From CAVUPF01 sp963777915 (GTDB lineage: Bacteria > Actinomycetota > Thermoleophilia > Solirubrobacterales > 70-9), in assembly GCA_963777915.1 (NCBI GenBank), contig CAVZSH010000007.1, positions 62,001-126,000 on the forward strand: a stretch of 64,000 nt of DNA. The letters are read 5' to 3'. Shown piece by piece: positions 26,161 through 36,691 of the stretch. The position numbers and the translations under genes were made by a program. Numbering within the stretch: the stretch's first letter is position 1; each line of letters starts with the position of its first letter. Under the pieces are notes generated by a model. It did no database searches and was not told where the DNA came from. It saw only the letters and a program-made list of their open reading frames with translations.

Positions 26161-27405
26161 ATGCGGGCCTTCTTCTCTCACACACATCCGAGCGCGACCC
26201 GGCGGGGGTTGCTGTTGGCGGCGGCGCTGCTGTTCGCCGTCCTCTGCGCGCTGACCGTCGCCGACGGCCGCGCTCCCGCCCAAGACCTCCAGCAGCAGCT
26301 CCAAGACACCCAGGGCAAGCTCGCCCACGTGCGGGCCTCCCAGAACTCGCTCTCGGCGACGATCGCCGAACAGAACGCCGCCATCAACTCGATGATCGGC
26401 GAAGTCTCGACTCTGCGCCAGCGCCAGGCCGAGGTCCAGGCTCAGCTCGCCGCCAAGCAATCCGAACTGGAGAAGGCGACCGCCGAACTCGTCAAGGAGC
26501 GACATCACCTCGCGGAAGTCAGGGCGCAGCTGGGTCGCGCCCTGAAGGTGCTGCGCGGGCGGCTGGTGGCGATCTATGAGTCGGGCAGCCCCGACGTCCT
26601 CAATGCGATTGTCGAATCGGCGAGCTGGTCCGAACTTGCGACCCAGACCGAATACCTGAACCGGATCCAGAGCTATGACGACTCGGTTGTCAGCCGAGTC
26701 AAGACGCTGCGCAACCAGGTGCGGAGCACGGTGCAAAGCCTTGCAGCGGCCCGCGCCCGCATCCGTTCCGCCCGCAACGCGATCGCCGCCAACGAGCGCG
26801 AAATCGCCGCGGCCCGCGCCGCGGCAGAGGCTCGCTTCGCCAAGCTGAAGGCCGCACAGTCCCAGCGCCGCCAGGTACTCGAATCGCTGGAGTCCCGCGA
26901 ACAGGCGCTGAGCAACAACCTCGCCTCGATCACCTCGCAGATGGTGACCCCGGGAGGGCCGATTGGGCCCACCTCGGCACCGGCCCCGCTCACCCCCGGC
27001 GAGAGCGCCCACTTCATCTCTGAAAGCGAGGCAAGCGCCCCGGCCTCGGCTCCCGCGGCAGTGCGGGCGGCGATCGCCGCGGCAAACTCGATCGCCACTA
27101 CCCCATACATCTGGGGGGGTGGCCACGCCTCCTTCGAATCGTCGGGGTATGACTGCTCCGGAGCAGTGAGTTTTGCCCTGCACGGCGGCGGTTTCCTCTC
27201 CAGCCCGCTCGACTCGACTGGGCTGGAGACCTGGGGCGATCCCGGGCCGGGACGCTGGATCACCGTCTACGCGAACGCCGAACACGCCTGGATGACGATT
27301 GCCGGTCTGGCCTTCGACACCGTCGGCGGGCCGGGCCCGCGCTGGCATCCCTCGCTGGTCGATTCCCCTGCGGGCTTCATCGCCCGCCACCCGCCCGGCT
27401 ATTAG
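26161..27405 (+). CDS. Secreted coiled-coil NlpC/P60-like peptidoglycan hydrolase
   Basis: 414 residues: signal peptide (hydrophobic about 16-32), long coiled coil (about 42-260, rich in Gln/Ala/Arg heptads) as in RipA/CwlO-type hydrolases, a linker and an NlpC/P60-like domain from about 300. C332 (YDCSGAVSF) is the probable nucleophile and H375 (AEHAWM) the probable base. The catalytic domain is a close paralogue of the one at 6646-7275, but no riboswitch precedes it. Coiled coils of this sort keep hydrolases inactive or bind FtsEX-like partners. ATG 26161 gives a normal signal peptide; a TTG at 26095 is an alternative. Confidence 0.85.
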   Translation: MRAFFSHTHPSATRRGLLLAAALLFAVLCALTVADGRAPAQDLQQQLQDTQGKLAHVRASQNSLSATIAEQNAAINSMIGEVSTLRQRQAEVQAQLAAKQSELEKATAELVKERHHLAEVRAQLGRALKVLRGRLVAIYESGSPDVLNAIVESASWSELATQTEYLNRIQSYDDSVVSRVKTLRNQVRSTVQSLAAARARIRSARNAIAANEREIAAARAAAEARFAKLKAAQSQRRQVLESLESREQALSNNLASITSQMVTPGGPIGPTSAPAPLTPGESAHFISESEASAPASAPAAVRAAIAAANSIATTPYIWGGGHASFESSGYDCSGAVSFALHGGGFLSSPLDSTGLETWGDPGPGRWITVYANAEHAWMTIAGLAFDTVGGPGPRWHPSLVDSPAGFIARHPPGY

Positions 27406-27736
27406 GCGCGCCATCAAGCCCGACTGTCTACGGTCCCACGCTCCAAGGACGGCGGCGAGGGAGGGAGACAAGAAATGGACAGAGGTTGCAGTCGTGACGA
27501 TCGACGCCGCGCGCTCTGACGACGGCGGGTCCTGCGCACCGCAACCACCGCGCCTTCCCGGCCGGAGCTGCGGGGCGCTGGGAGCTGAGCGGCTCGGGAG
27601 CGGTGATCTGGGCACTGGAGAAGCTGGGCCTGGCCGGTGGACCTGCGCGCGGACTGACGCGCGAGGACGGCGGAGAGGGCGACGAGCCCGTAGGCGGCGC
27701 TAAGGCCGCTCCTGCAGGTACGGTTTAGCCGCTTCC
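27406..27736. other. Gene-free interval
   Basis: About 330 bp with no supported gene. Frames on both strands are open by GC bias only. A plus-strand frame that ends at a TAG just before 27737 has coding-like residues after about 27600 but no start codon or ribosome site, so it could be a remnant. No hairpin with a T tract was seen. Confidence 0.4.
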
Positions 27737-27973
27737 ATGACAAAGCGTCGAAACCTGATCGTGCCGGCCGTCCTGCTCGGCATCGTCTTCGTCGTCATCG
27801 CGGTGGTCTACTGGATCGAGCCGGCCGGCTCGCTGCCGGCTTTCTTCCCCGGACACGAAGCGGGATCCAGCCACCACCACGCCAAGCACGGGATCGCAGC
27901 CTTCGTGGTGGCCCTGGCCTGCTTCGTCTTCGCATGGTTTCAGAGCGGCCCGGCGGGGAAGGCCCCGGCGTAG
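27737..27973 (+). CDS. Small two-helix membrane protein
   Basis: 78 residues: helix about 8-28 (VPAVLLGIVFVVIAVVYWI), a short outer loop with a His cluster (SSHHHAKHG) and a second helix about 50-68. It is 12 bp before uppP and probably co-transcribed. I do not recognise a family. The histidine-rich loop might bind metal; inference only. Confidence 0.68.
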   Translation: MTKRRNLIVPAVLLGIVFVVIAVVYWIEPAGSLPAFFPGHEAGSSHHHAKHGIAAFVVALACFVFAWFQSGPAGKAPA

Positions 27974-27985
27974 GCCGCTCCCCCG

Positions 27986-28852
27986 ATGGAACCCATTTCT
28001 TACTTTCAGGCGCTCGTCCTCGGCGCCCTGCAGGGCATCGCCGAGCCATTTCCGATCTCCAGCCTCGGCCATGCGGTGATCGCACCGCAGCTGTTCGGCT
28101 GGAACATCCACCAAAACGACTCCTTCTTCCTCGCCTTCTTGGTCGCCACCCACTGCGCGACGGCGATCGTGCTCTTCTTCTTCTTCTTCAAGGACTGGAT
28201 GCGGATCTTCCGGGGGATGGGGCGCTCCCTACGCGACCGCCAGATCGGCGCCACCGACAGCGATGCGCGGCTTGGTTGGCTGCTCGTGGCCGGGACGATC
28301 CCCGCCGGGGTGATCGGGGTGCTGTTAGAGGAACCGCTGCAAAGCCTCTTTGCCTCGGCCCAGGCGGCGGCGATCTTTCTCACTCTCAACGGGGTGTTGC
28401 TGCTCGTCTTCGAGCGCTTCCGACGGCGCCCGCCGCGGCCCGGCGACTACCGCGGCGACTCCGACAAGCGGATCTCGAAGATGGGCTTCAAACAGGCCTT
28501 TGCTATCGGAGTCGCGCAGGCGGCGGCGCTGGTGCCGGGGATCTCGCGCTCGGGTGTCACCATGGGCGGCGGGCTCCTCACCGGCCTCTCCAACGAGGAC
28601 GCTGCCCGCTACGCCTTCCTGTTGGCGACGCCGATCATCGGCGCCGCCGGGGTCCTGAAGCTGCCGGAACTTCTCGGCTCGGCCGGGAACGGGGTGCGCT
28701 CCCAGGCGCTGGTCGGCGCCCTGGCGGCGGCGCTCACGACCTACCTCGCGGTCAGATTCCTGCTCCGCTTCTTTGAGACCAACCGTCTGACGCCATTCGG
28801 CATTTACTGCATCCTCGCCGGCATCGCCAGCACGCTAATCATCGCCTTCTGA
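27986..28852 (+). CDS. uppP: Undecaprenyl-diphosphatase UppP (BacA)
   Basis: 288-residue polytopic membrane enzyme. QGIAEPFPISSLGH near the N-terminus corresponds to the usual EFLPISSTxH block (the Leu after Phe is replaced and Thr by Leu), and PGISRSGVTMGGGL near 180 carries the catalytic Arg/Ser set. It dephosphorylates undecaprenyl pyrophosphate to recycle the lipid carrier for peptidoglycan and wall polymers, and gives bacitracin resistance. The altered ISSLGH motif suggests a divergent subgroup. Confidence 0.88.
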   Translation: MEPISYFQALVLGALQGIAEPFPISSLGHAVIAPQLFGWNIHQNDSFFLAFLVATHCATAIVLFFFFFKDWMRIFRGMGRSLRDRQIGATDSDARLGWLLVAGTIPAGVIGVLLEEPLQSLFASAQAAAIFLTLNGVLLLVFERFRRRPPRPGDYRGDSDKRISKMGFKQAFAIGVAQAAALVPGISRSGVTMGGGLLTGLSNEDAARYAFLLATPIIGAAGVLKLPELLGSAGNGVRSQALVGALAAALTTYLAVRFLLRFFETNRLTPFGIYCILAGIASTLIIAF

Positions 28853-28884
28853 GTCGCCGCGGGTTGTTGTTCGCGTCGGCCGGG

Positions 28885-28890
28885 TACGGT
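28885..28890 (+). promoter_or_regulatory. TACGGT -10 element before acetyl-CoA synthetase
   Basis: TACGGT ends 7 nt before the ATG; TTGTTG at 28864-28869 is a possible -35 with a short 15-bp spacer. No Shine-Dalgarno between, suggesting a leaderless message. Confidence 0.4.
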
Positions 28891-28897
28891 AGGGGCG

Positions 28898-30886
<1,989 letters not shown>

Positions 30887-30894
30887 GCCGGCGC

Positions 30895-31131
30895 CTATTT
30901 ACCGGCGGTGCGCTCATTGGCGATGCGCTCGACCGCAACGGCCAGAGTCTGCAGCTGTTCCTGCACGCTGCGCAGTTCCCGCAAGGCAAGCGCCTCGGCT
31001 GAGATCTGCTCGCTCTCCAGCTCGGTCTCGACTTCGACGATCTGGGGGGCGAGGAAGCGTTGCGCGAAGATTCGACGCGACGGCGTCTGTGCCTACCTCT
31101 GCTCGGTCCGCGGTCCGCGGCCCTCAGCCAC
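30895..31131 (-). pseudogene. Short coiled-coil ORF after the ABC exporter, interrupted by an amber codon
   Basis: Reading from GTG 31131, which overlaps the ABC permease stop by 3 bp, gives 12 codons, then TAG (31093-31095), then 65 codons to TAG at 30895-30897 without another stop. The second part has coding-like third positions and predicts a helix rich in Glu/Gln/Leu (FLAPQIVEVETELESEQ, ELRSVQEQLQTL). No ATG/GTG/TTG follows the amber in time to start it well. Either the gene is dead, the TAG is a sequencing error, or the real start is unusual. No family recognised. Confidence 0.45.
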
Positions 31132-31912
31132 GGGCGGACTGCGGTTCCCAGTGGAAGCGGCGGGCGGCGGTGAAGAGCGCGGCGACCCCCCAGATGCCGA
31201 GCACGGCGATGTTGTCGGCACTGAGCCCGAGCCCGCTCGCACCGGGCGCCAGCGTGGTCTGCAGGCCGTCGGCCAAATGGAACAGCGGGAAGATGCGGCC
31301 GATCTGTTCCAACCAGCTGGGCAGGGTGTCGATCGGGACGAAGACCCCGGAGATGAAGGAGAGGACGACGACGCTGAAGGGGCCGATCGCCCCGGCGGCG
31401 TCGGGGCTGGGGGTAAAGACCGTCAGCGCCATACCCATCGCGCAGAAGGTGGCGGCGCCAAGCAGCACGTAGACGACGAAGCCGACCGCGGTGCTACCCG
31501 GCAGCGAGACCCCGTAGGCGATGCTGCCGATCGCCATCAGTACGACGGTCATTGCCGTTACCTGGACGATCGCCGCGCCGATCTGTCCGACGACAAAGGT
31601 CCAGGGCGGCATCGGGGTGCCGCGAAAGCGCTTCAGCTGCCCGCTCTCCCGCTGGGTGGTGAGGACCATTGCCAGGGTGGTGAAGGTCGACAGGGCGGTT
31701 GCGTAGGCGATGATCCCGGCGGTGAAGTAGGCCTTCGGGTCCAGCTTCAATCCGCCGCCGAGGTTGATTTCGTGGGTGGTGGAGAAGATCGAGTTGAAGA
31801 TCACCAGGAAGAAGATCGGGAAGGCGACGGTGAAGATGATCGCCCGCGGCTCGCGCGAGCGGGCAAGCAGGATGTAGCGGGCCTGCACGAGGACCAACCT
31901 GGCGTCGCTCAT
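31124..31912 (-). CDS. ABC-2 type transporter permease
   Basis: 262 residues with six membrane helices and the ABC-2 permease pattern (long first extracytoplasmic loop after FLVIFNSIF, then QLKRFRGTPMPPW). Pairs with the ATPase gene upstream, which it overlaps by 4 bp (ATGA). Together they form a DrrAB-like exporter of two permeases and two ATPases. Substrate could be a lipid, polyketide or drug; not predictable. Confidence 0.88.
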   Translation of the reverse strand: MSDARLVLVQARYILLARSREPRAIIFTVAFPIFFLVIFNSIFSTTHEINLGGGLKLDPKAYFTAGIIAYATALSTFTTLAMVLTTQRESGQLKRFRGTPMPPWTFVVGQIGAAIVQVTAMTVVLMAIGSIAYGVSLPGSTAVGFVVYVLLGAATFCAMGMALTVFTPSPDAAGAIGPFSVVVLSFISGVFVPIDTLPSWLEQIGRIFPLFHLADGLQTTLAPGASGLGLSADNIAVLGIWGVAALFTAARRFHWEPQSARG

Positions 31913-32829
31913 CTCTCGCCTCCCTCCTCGGTGGTCAGCTCGAGGAAGATGTCCTCGAGGCTGGGGCGACGGACCTCGAGCGCGCCGAGCTCGATGCCCT
32001 TCCCATCGGCCCAGCCGAGCAGGCGATAGACGTCGCGCTGGGGCTGGTCGGTCGCAAAGCTGGCCTCGTTGCCTGACAGCTCCACCTGCGCTGAGACCTG
32101 TGAGTCGAGCTCCGCGGCGAGGATTCCGTCTGGAAGCTGGAAGCGGACCACGGTCCGCTGGCCGAGCGAGGACCCCAGCTCCTCGGTACTTCCTTCGGCG
32201 ACCAGCATCCCGTCCCGAAGGATCGCCACCCGGTCGGCGAGATGCTGCGCCTCGTCCATGTAGTGGGTGGTGAGGAAGACCGTCTTGCCTAGTTCCTTGA
32301 GGCCCTCGATCATGTTCCAGGCGTCGCGGCGGGCCGAGGGATCAAAGCCCGTGGTCGGCTCGTCGAGGAAGATCAAGTCGGGGTCGCCGATGATCCCGCA
32401 GGCGACGTCGACGCGACGTTTCTGGCCGCCGGAGAGGGTGCCGATCCGCGCGTCGCGTTTCTCGGCGATGCCGACTAACTCGATCGTCTCGTCGACCGGC
32501 CGGGGGGCACTAAAGAAGCTGGAGAAGAGCGTCACCGTCTCGCGCACGGTCAGCACCGGGTTCATCTCACACTCCTGGAGGACCAGCCCGACCCGGTTGC
32601 GCCACTCTCTACTTGGCGCGCCGGGATCGACGCCCAGGACCGAGATCTCGCCGCCGCTGCGAGGTCGGTAGCCCTCGAGGATCTCGATCGTCGTCGTCTT
32701 GCCGGCGCCGTTGGGGCCGAGAAAGCCGAAGACTTCGCCGGCGGCGACCTCGAAGTCGATCCCACGCACGGCCTCATACTCACCATAGGACTTGCGCAGC
32801 CCTTTGACGGTGATCGCCGTTTCGCTCAC
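31909..32829 (-). CDS. ABC transporter ATP-binding protein (DrrA-like)
   Basis: About 306 residues. Walker A GPNGAGKTT, signature LSGGQKRR, Walker B LIFLDEPTTGFDP, H-loop TTHYMDEA and a C-terminal DrrA-type extension. GTG 32829 is chosen because the ATPase fold starts 5 residues later; GTG 32856 adds nine residues and is possible. No clear Shine-Dalgarno for either. Drives the ABC-2 permease encoded next. Confidence 0.88.
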   Translation of the reverse strand: MSETAITVKGLRKSYGEYEAVRGIDFEVAAGEVFGFLGPNGAGKTTTIEILEGYRPRSGGEISVLGVDPGAPSREWRNRVGLVLQECEMNPVLTVRETVTLFSSFFSAPRPVDETIELVGIAEKRDARIGTLSGGQKRRVDVACGIIGDPDLIFLDEPTTGFDPSARRDAWNMIEGLKELGKTVFLTTHYMDEAQHLADRVAILRDGMLVAEGSTEELGSSLGQRTVVRFQLPDGILAAELDSQVSAQVELSGNEASFATDQPQRDVYRLLGWADGKGIELGALEVRRPSLEDIFLELTTEEGGER

Positions 32830-32868
32830 CGCGTGCACACTACGCAAAATTTGCACCGGGGATCTGGC

Positions 32869-34011
32869 CTAAGCGATGCGGTCCAATGTGCTCAAACCGT
32901 GGGTGTGGCGGTCGGAGTGGGCCGCGCCGCGCCGCGCCAGGGCCATCAGCACGGAGAAGACGGCGAGCCCGAGCAGGTTCAGCCACAGCTTGTAGTCGAG
33001 CTGAACCGAGCCGAAGATGTCGCTGCGGCTGGGCCGGGCGGTCGGGATCAGGCCCGCGAGGCCGAAGAGGAGGTCGACGATCAGCGCCGCCAGCACCATC
33101 GTCACAAACATCAGGGCGACGATCCGGATCGCGAACTCCCAACCGTAGAACTTCCTGTAGGCGAGCACGATCGGGATCACGATCAGGTCGGCGAAGATGA
33201 AGGCGATCACGCCGGCGAAGCTGATCCCCCCCGACCACAGCACCGCGGCGAGGGGCGCGTTGCCGACCGAACAGACGAAGCTGAGCACGGCAATCAGGGG
33301 ACCGACCAGCACATTCTCGAGCGTCTTCACCGTCGCGGGCGCGTGCTCGATGAAGAGGACGTTGAAGAAGCCGTTGCCGAGCAGGCCGATGAAGCCGGCG
33401 AGCAGGAAGCCGATCGCGATCTCCTTCCACAGCATCCGCCAGTCGCCGCGGAAGTTGTAGGCGACGTCGGTCCAGGCCTCGCTGGAGGCGAGGCGCTTGC
33501 GCCACGACGTCCGCCGGCCCCCGGTCTGGTGCTGGTGAGCGGCTTGGGCCCGCTGTGCGTTGGCGCGGGCCTGCTGCTCGAGCCTGGGGGAGACGAAGAA
33601 GCGCAGCAGCGTCACCATCAGGGCGATCAGGACGATGCCGCCGACGAACTCGGCGAGGGTGAACTGCCAGCCGATCAGGACCCAGATAACCAGCCCAAGC
33701 TCCCAGACGAGGTTGGTCGAGGCGAACTGGAAGGCGAGCGCAGCCCTCGCCGAGGCGCCCTTCTGGAAGAGCGACTTGGCGATCGCGATTGCGGCGTAGG
33801 AGCACGAGGACGAGGCGGCGCCGAGCCCCGTCGCCTTGGCGATCGGGCCGACCCCGGTGCCCGAGAGGGCGCCCTCGACCCGCTCGCGCGGCACCCAGGC
33901 CTGGACGATCGCGGAGATCGCGAAGCCCAGCACCAGCGCCCACCAGACCTCGTAGGCCATCAGGAAGGACTGCTTCAAGCCTTCGCCGACCGTGCTCAAT
34001 ACCCCGTTCAT
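32869..34011 (-). CDS. UPF0718 (DUF318/YraQ-like) permease
   Basis: 380 residues, about eight membrane helices in two inverted halves separated by a hydrophilic His/Gln/Arg segment (about 165-185). Each half has a conserved Cys motif: GAASSSCSYAA and SFVCSVGNAPLAA. UPF0718 proteins are putative permeases often found with metal or thiol stress genes, some linked to arsenic. A CsoR-type palindrome 17 bp before the ATG suggests repression released by Cu(I) or by reactive sulfur. C-terminal HSDRHTHG could bind metal. Transported species unknown. Confidence 0.85.
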   Translation of the reverse strand: MNGVLSTVGEGLKQSFLMAYEVWWALVLGFAISAIVQAWVPRERVEGALSGTGVGPIAKATGLGAASSSCSYAAIAIAKSLFQKGASARAALAFQFASTNLVWELGLVIWVLIGWQFTLAEFVGGIVLIALMVTLLRFFVSPRLEQQARANAQRAQAAHQHQTGGRRTSWRKRLASSEAWTDVAYNFRGDWRMLWKEIAIGFLLAGFIGLLGNGFFNVLFIEHAPATVKTLENVLVGPLIAVLSFVCSVGNAPLAAVLWSGGISFAGVIAFIFADLIVIPIVLAYRKFYGWEFAIRIVALMFVTMVLAALIVDLLFGLAGLIPTARPSRSDIFGSVQLDYKLWLNLLGLAVFSVLMALARRGAAHSDRHTHGLSTLDRIA

Positions 34012-34027
34012 GGCGCCACCGTATCAA

Positions 34028-34044
34028 ATACCCCCTGGGGGTAT
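34028..34044. promoter_or_regulatory. CsoR/CstR-type operator
   Basis: ATACCCCC-T-GGGGGTAT is a perfect 17-bp palindrome of the kind bound by CsoR-family repressors (Cu(I) or persulfide sensors). It is 17-33 bp before the permease ATG and 10 bp past the upstream gene's stop, so it should control the permease alone. No csoR gene lies in the window. Confidence 0.75.
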
Positions 34045-34053
34045 AGCGTGGCA

Positions 34054-35320
34054 TCACCCAAGCCCGAGGCGACGCGCCCGTTCGACCGCGCGGGCCACGA
34101 TCTCCTCGCTGCCGAGGAGCTCTCCGCCGCGCATCAGTACTCGGCCGGCGACCACCGTGGTGTCGACGATCTGCCCAGAGGCGGCGTAGACGAGATCGTC
34201 GGCCAGTTTCCCGAGGCTCAGCTCCGGCGCCCCGCGGCGCAACAGCAAGAAGTCGGCCGGCGCGTCGGCGGCGAGCGGCGTGCCCGCCCCGAGCAGCGGG
34301 GCGCGGTGGCCCGTCGCTATCTCCCAGGCTTCTGCGGCGCAGATCGCCGCCGGGTCGCCCGCCGCGTGCTTTTGCGCCAGGGCAAAGGTCTTCAGGTCGG
34401 AGAGGAGGTCGAGCGAGTCGTTGGAGCCGGCGCCGTCGGTGCCAAGGCCCACCGCGACGCCGGCCTCGCGCGCGGCGGGGTAGGGGAAGACGCCGCCGAC
34501 CGCCAGCTTCAGGTTCGCCACCGGGTTAGTAATCACGGTGGCGCCGCGCTCGGCGATTAGCTCCAGCTCGGAGCGATCGAGCCAGACGCCGTGGGCGAGC
34601 ACGGTGCGCTCGCCCAGCATCCCGAGCCGGTCCAGGTAGGCGGCGGGGCGCAGCCCGTGCTCTTTGATGCAGTCGGCCACCTCCTGCTCGGTCTCGGAGA
34701 GGTGGATCTGGATCGGCAGGCCGCGCTCGCCCGCCAGCTGGCCCGCCCAGCGCAGCAGCTCTTCGCTGACCGTGTAGATCGAGTGGGGGGCGAGGGTGCG
34801 CCCGACATCCGACTCGAGTCCCTCCAGCTGATCGAGGTCTCGCAGCGCCGTCTCGCGCACCCTCTTCGTGTCGCCGCCGACGTCGAGCAGCGGCCCGCCG
34901 ATCGTCGCTCGCAGACCGGCGTCGCGGACTGCGCGGGCGCTCTGCAGCGGGTGCCAGTACATGTCCCAGAAGCGGGTGGTGCCGGTGCGAATCATCTCGA
35001 GGCAGGCGAGGCGGGCGCCCCAGTAGACATCCTCGGGCTGAAGCTTCGCCTCGATCGGCCAGACCCGCTCCCGCAGCCAGCGCGGCAGCGGCAGCTCGCC
35101 GCCGCTGCCGCGGAACAGCGTCATCGCCGCGTGGGTATGGCCGTTTATCAGCGGCGCGATCAGCAGCGCCCCGGCCGCGTCGAGCGTCTGCCTCGCCAGG
35201 CCGGGGCTCGACCCCCGGGCCGAGCTCGGCGATGCGGCCGTCCTCGCAGCGCAGGCCCACTGTCTCGCCGTCGAAGATGGCGCCGGTGACCGCCAGCGGC
35301 GCCGCGGCCTTGGGGCTCAC
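34054..35320 (-). pseudogene. Amidohydrolase (MTA/SAH deaminase-like) with a single-base frameshift
   Basis: GTG 35320 overlaps the MTAP-family stop (GTGA). The first 43 or so codons (VTGAIFDGETVGL, CEDGRIAELGPG) read in one frame; the rest, beginning LDAAGALLIAPLINGHTHAA, continues in another. Removing one base near 35190-35197 restores about 421 residues, normal for the MtaD/TrzN amidohydrolases. Metal ligands are intact: HTH, IHLSETE, LAHGVWLD, GTDGAGSND. The enzyme would deaminate methylthioadenosine, SAH or adenosine. Sequencing error is likely because the rest of the protein shows no decay. Confidence 0.8.
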
Positions 35321-35994
35321 GGCCCTACGGCGCCCAGCCTCGGCAGCACCGCCACCAGGGCCTTGCGCAGGCGCTCGGCGTTGGCGTCGCGGTCGGCTTC
35401 CAGCTCGGTGAGGGCGAGCGATTCCGACCCGATCCCGTTGGCGAGGTTGTCGACCACGCAGATTGCCGCGTAGGCGAGCCCCAGCTCGGCGGCGACGATG
35501 CACTCCGCCGCGATCGTCATCCCGACCACGTCGGCGTGCGCAGCGATCAGCCGGATCTCCGCTGGGGTCTCGAACCGCGGCCCGATCGTCTGCCAGTAGA
35601 CGCCCCCATCGCGCAGGGCGGGCTCGTCTCCTCCCCAGGCCGAGACGACCTCGGCACGCCAGCGGCGGTCGAACCCGGGGGCCGTGTGGGCGTGCTCGTC
35701 CTCGAGGCTGGTGATGCCGAGGTGCAGGGCGATGAAGTCGTCGGGGCAGATGAGACTGCCGACCGGGAGACTCGGGGCCAGCGAGCCGACCGAGCCGACC
35801 GCGAGCACACGGTCACAGCCCAGCTCGCCCAGGCCTCTGAGGTTGGCGGCGTGGTCGATCTCGTGCGGCAGGCGATAACGCTCGGCGCCGTGGCGCTGCA
35901 CGACCGCGGCCCCATGCTCCGCGGCCGCCCCGGCGAGCGCCTCGCCCCGCGAGCCGAGCGCGTTGCTGCCAAGCACTACCGCCAGCCGTCCCAT
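35317..35994 (-). CDS. MTAP/PNP-family nucleoside phosphorylase
   Basis: 225 residues; short for human-type MTAP (about 280) but with its signatures: VGSVGSL, QTIGPRFETPAEI and VGMTIAAECIVAAELGL, where Met-Thr contact the ribose and base. It phosphorolyses methylthioadenosine or another purine nucleoside. The GTGA overlap with the deaminase gene suggests a coupled pathway: deaminate then phosphorolyse, as in MTA to MTI salvage. A TAGGAT hexamer (minus strand, 36002-36007) lies 7 nt before the ATG, consistent with a leaderless message. Confidence 0.83.
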   Translation of the reverse strand: MGRLAVVLGSNALGSRGEALAGAAAEHGAAVVQRHGAERYRLPHEIDHAANLRGLGELGCDRVLAVGSVGSLAPSLPVGSLICPDDFIALHLGITSLEDEHAHTAPGFDRRWRAEVVSAWGGDEPALRDGGVYWQTIGPRFETPAEIRLIAAHADVVGMTIAAECIVAAELGLAYAAICVVDNLANGIGSESLALTELEADRDANAERLRKALVAVLPRLGAVGP

Positions 35995-36036
35995 CCCGCC
36001 GATCCTATGTCGAGGCCCGAGGGCGAGGCGATCCGC

Positions 36037-36654
36037 TCAGCCGCGCGCCGCGAGCGCGGCGGCTGCCGCCCGATCGGCCCTCAATCCCGCCAGCTGAGCC
36101 TCCAGTTCGCCGAGGAAGGGGAGTTCGGGGGCCTCGCGGGCGAGCAGGTCGAGGTCGGCATCCCAGACCGCGACCTTGACGTCCAGCGGCGCCTTCAGCT
36201 CCTCGCCGACCGCCTCGCCCTGGTTGGCGTAGACCCGGCGCAGCGCCCGGATATTGGCGAGCTTGTCGGCCGCGTAGATCGCCAGTGCGCTCGGGCCCGC
36301 CTGCTCGACCTGGGCGCGATGTAGGTCCTTGCGTCGCTCGTAGAGCTCGATCTCTTCCGGGTCGGTCAGCGCCTCAACCAGGCCGCCGACCGGCTCGCCG
36401 AAGCGCGCCCGGATCTCGTCGAACTCGGCGGAGCTCTCCTCGACCACGTCGTGCAGGAGCGCTGCCGCCAGCACCTCGTCGGGAAAGTCGTGCTCGGCGA
36501 GCAGCTCGGCGACCGCGATCGGGTGCTCGATGTAGGGCCTGCCGCCGCTGCCGTTGCGAATCTGACCGGCGTGTGCTTCCCTCGCCGCTTCGAGTGCGCC
36601 CCGGACCAGATCCGAGCGGTCCGCGGCGGCCTCGATCCGAGGGGACGACGACAT
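36037..36654 (-). CDS. HD-domain protein, SpoT-hydrolase/Mesh1-like
   Basis: 205 residues. YIEHPIAVAELL, ALLHDVVEES (HD with the following Glu) and YAADKLANIRAL match the (p)ppGpp hydrolase domain of RelA/SpoT and of small alarmone hydrolases. No synthetase, TGS or ACT domain is present. It may degrade (p)ppGpp or another pyrophosphorylated nucleotide in the cytosol. TACGCT (minus strand, 36663-36668) precedes the ATG by 8 nt, pointing to a leaderless message. Confidence 0.83.
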   Translation of the reverse strand: MSSSPRIEAAADRSDLVRGALEAAREAHAGQIRNGSGGRPYIEHPIAVAELLAEHDFPDEVLAAALLHDVVEESSAEFDEIRARFGEPVGGLVEALTDPEEIELYERRKDLHRAQVEQAGPSALAIYAADKLANIRALRRVYANQGEAVGEELKAPLDVKVAVWDADLDLLAREAPELPFLGELEAQLAGLRADRAAAAALAARG

Positions 36655-36691
36655 CTCCCAGGAGCGTAGCGGGCGGGAAGGGGCGGCCGGC

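Noticed and set aside
32833..34560. 575-codon plus-strand ORF antisense to permease and amidohydrolase
   Set aside because: Shadow of minus-strand genes; Asp/Gln/Arg-rich product typical of GC-rich antisense frames.
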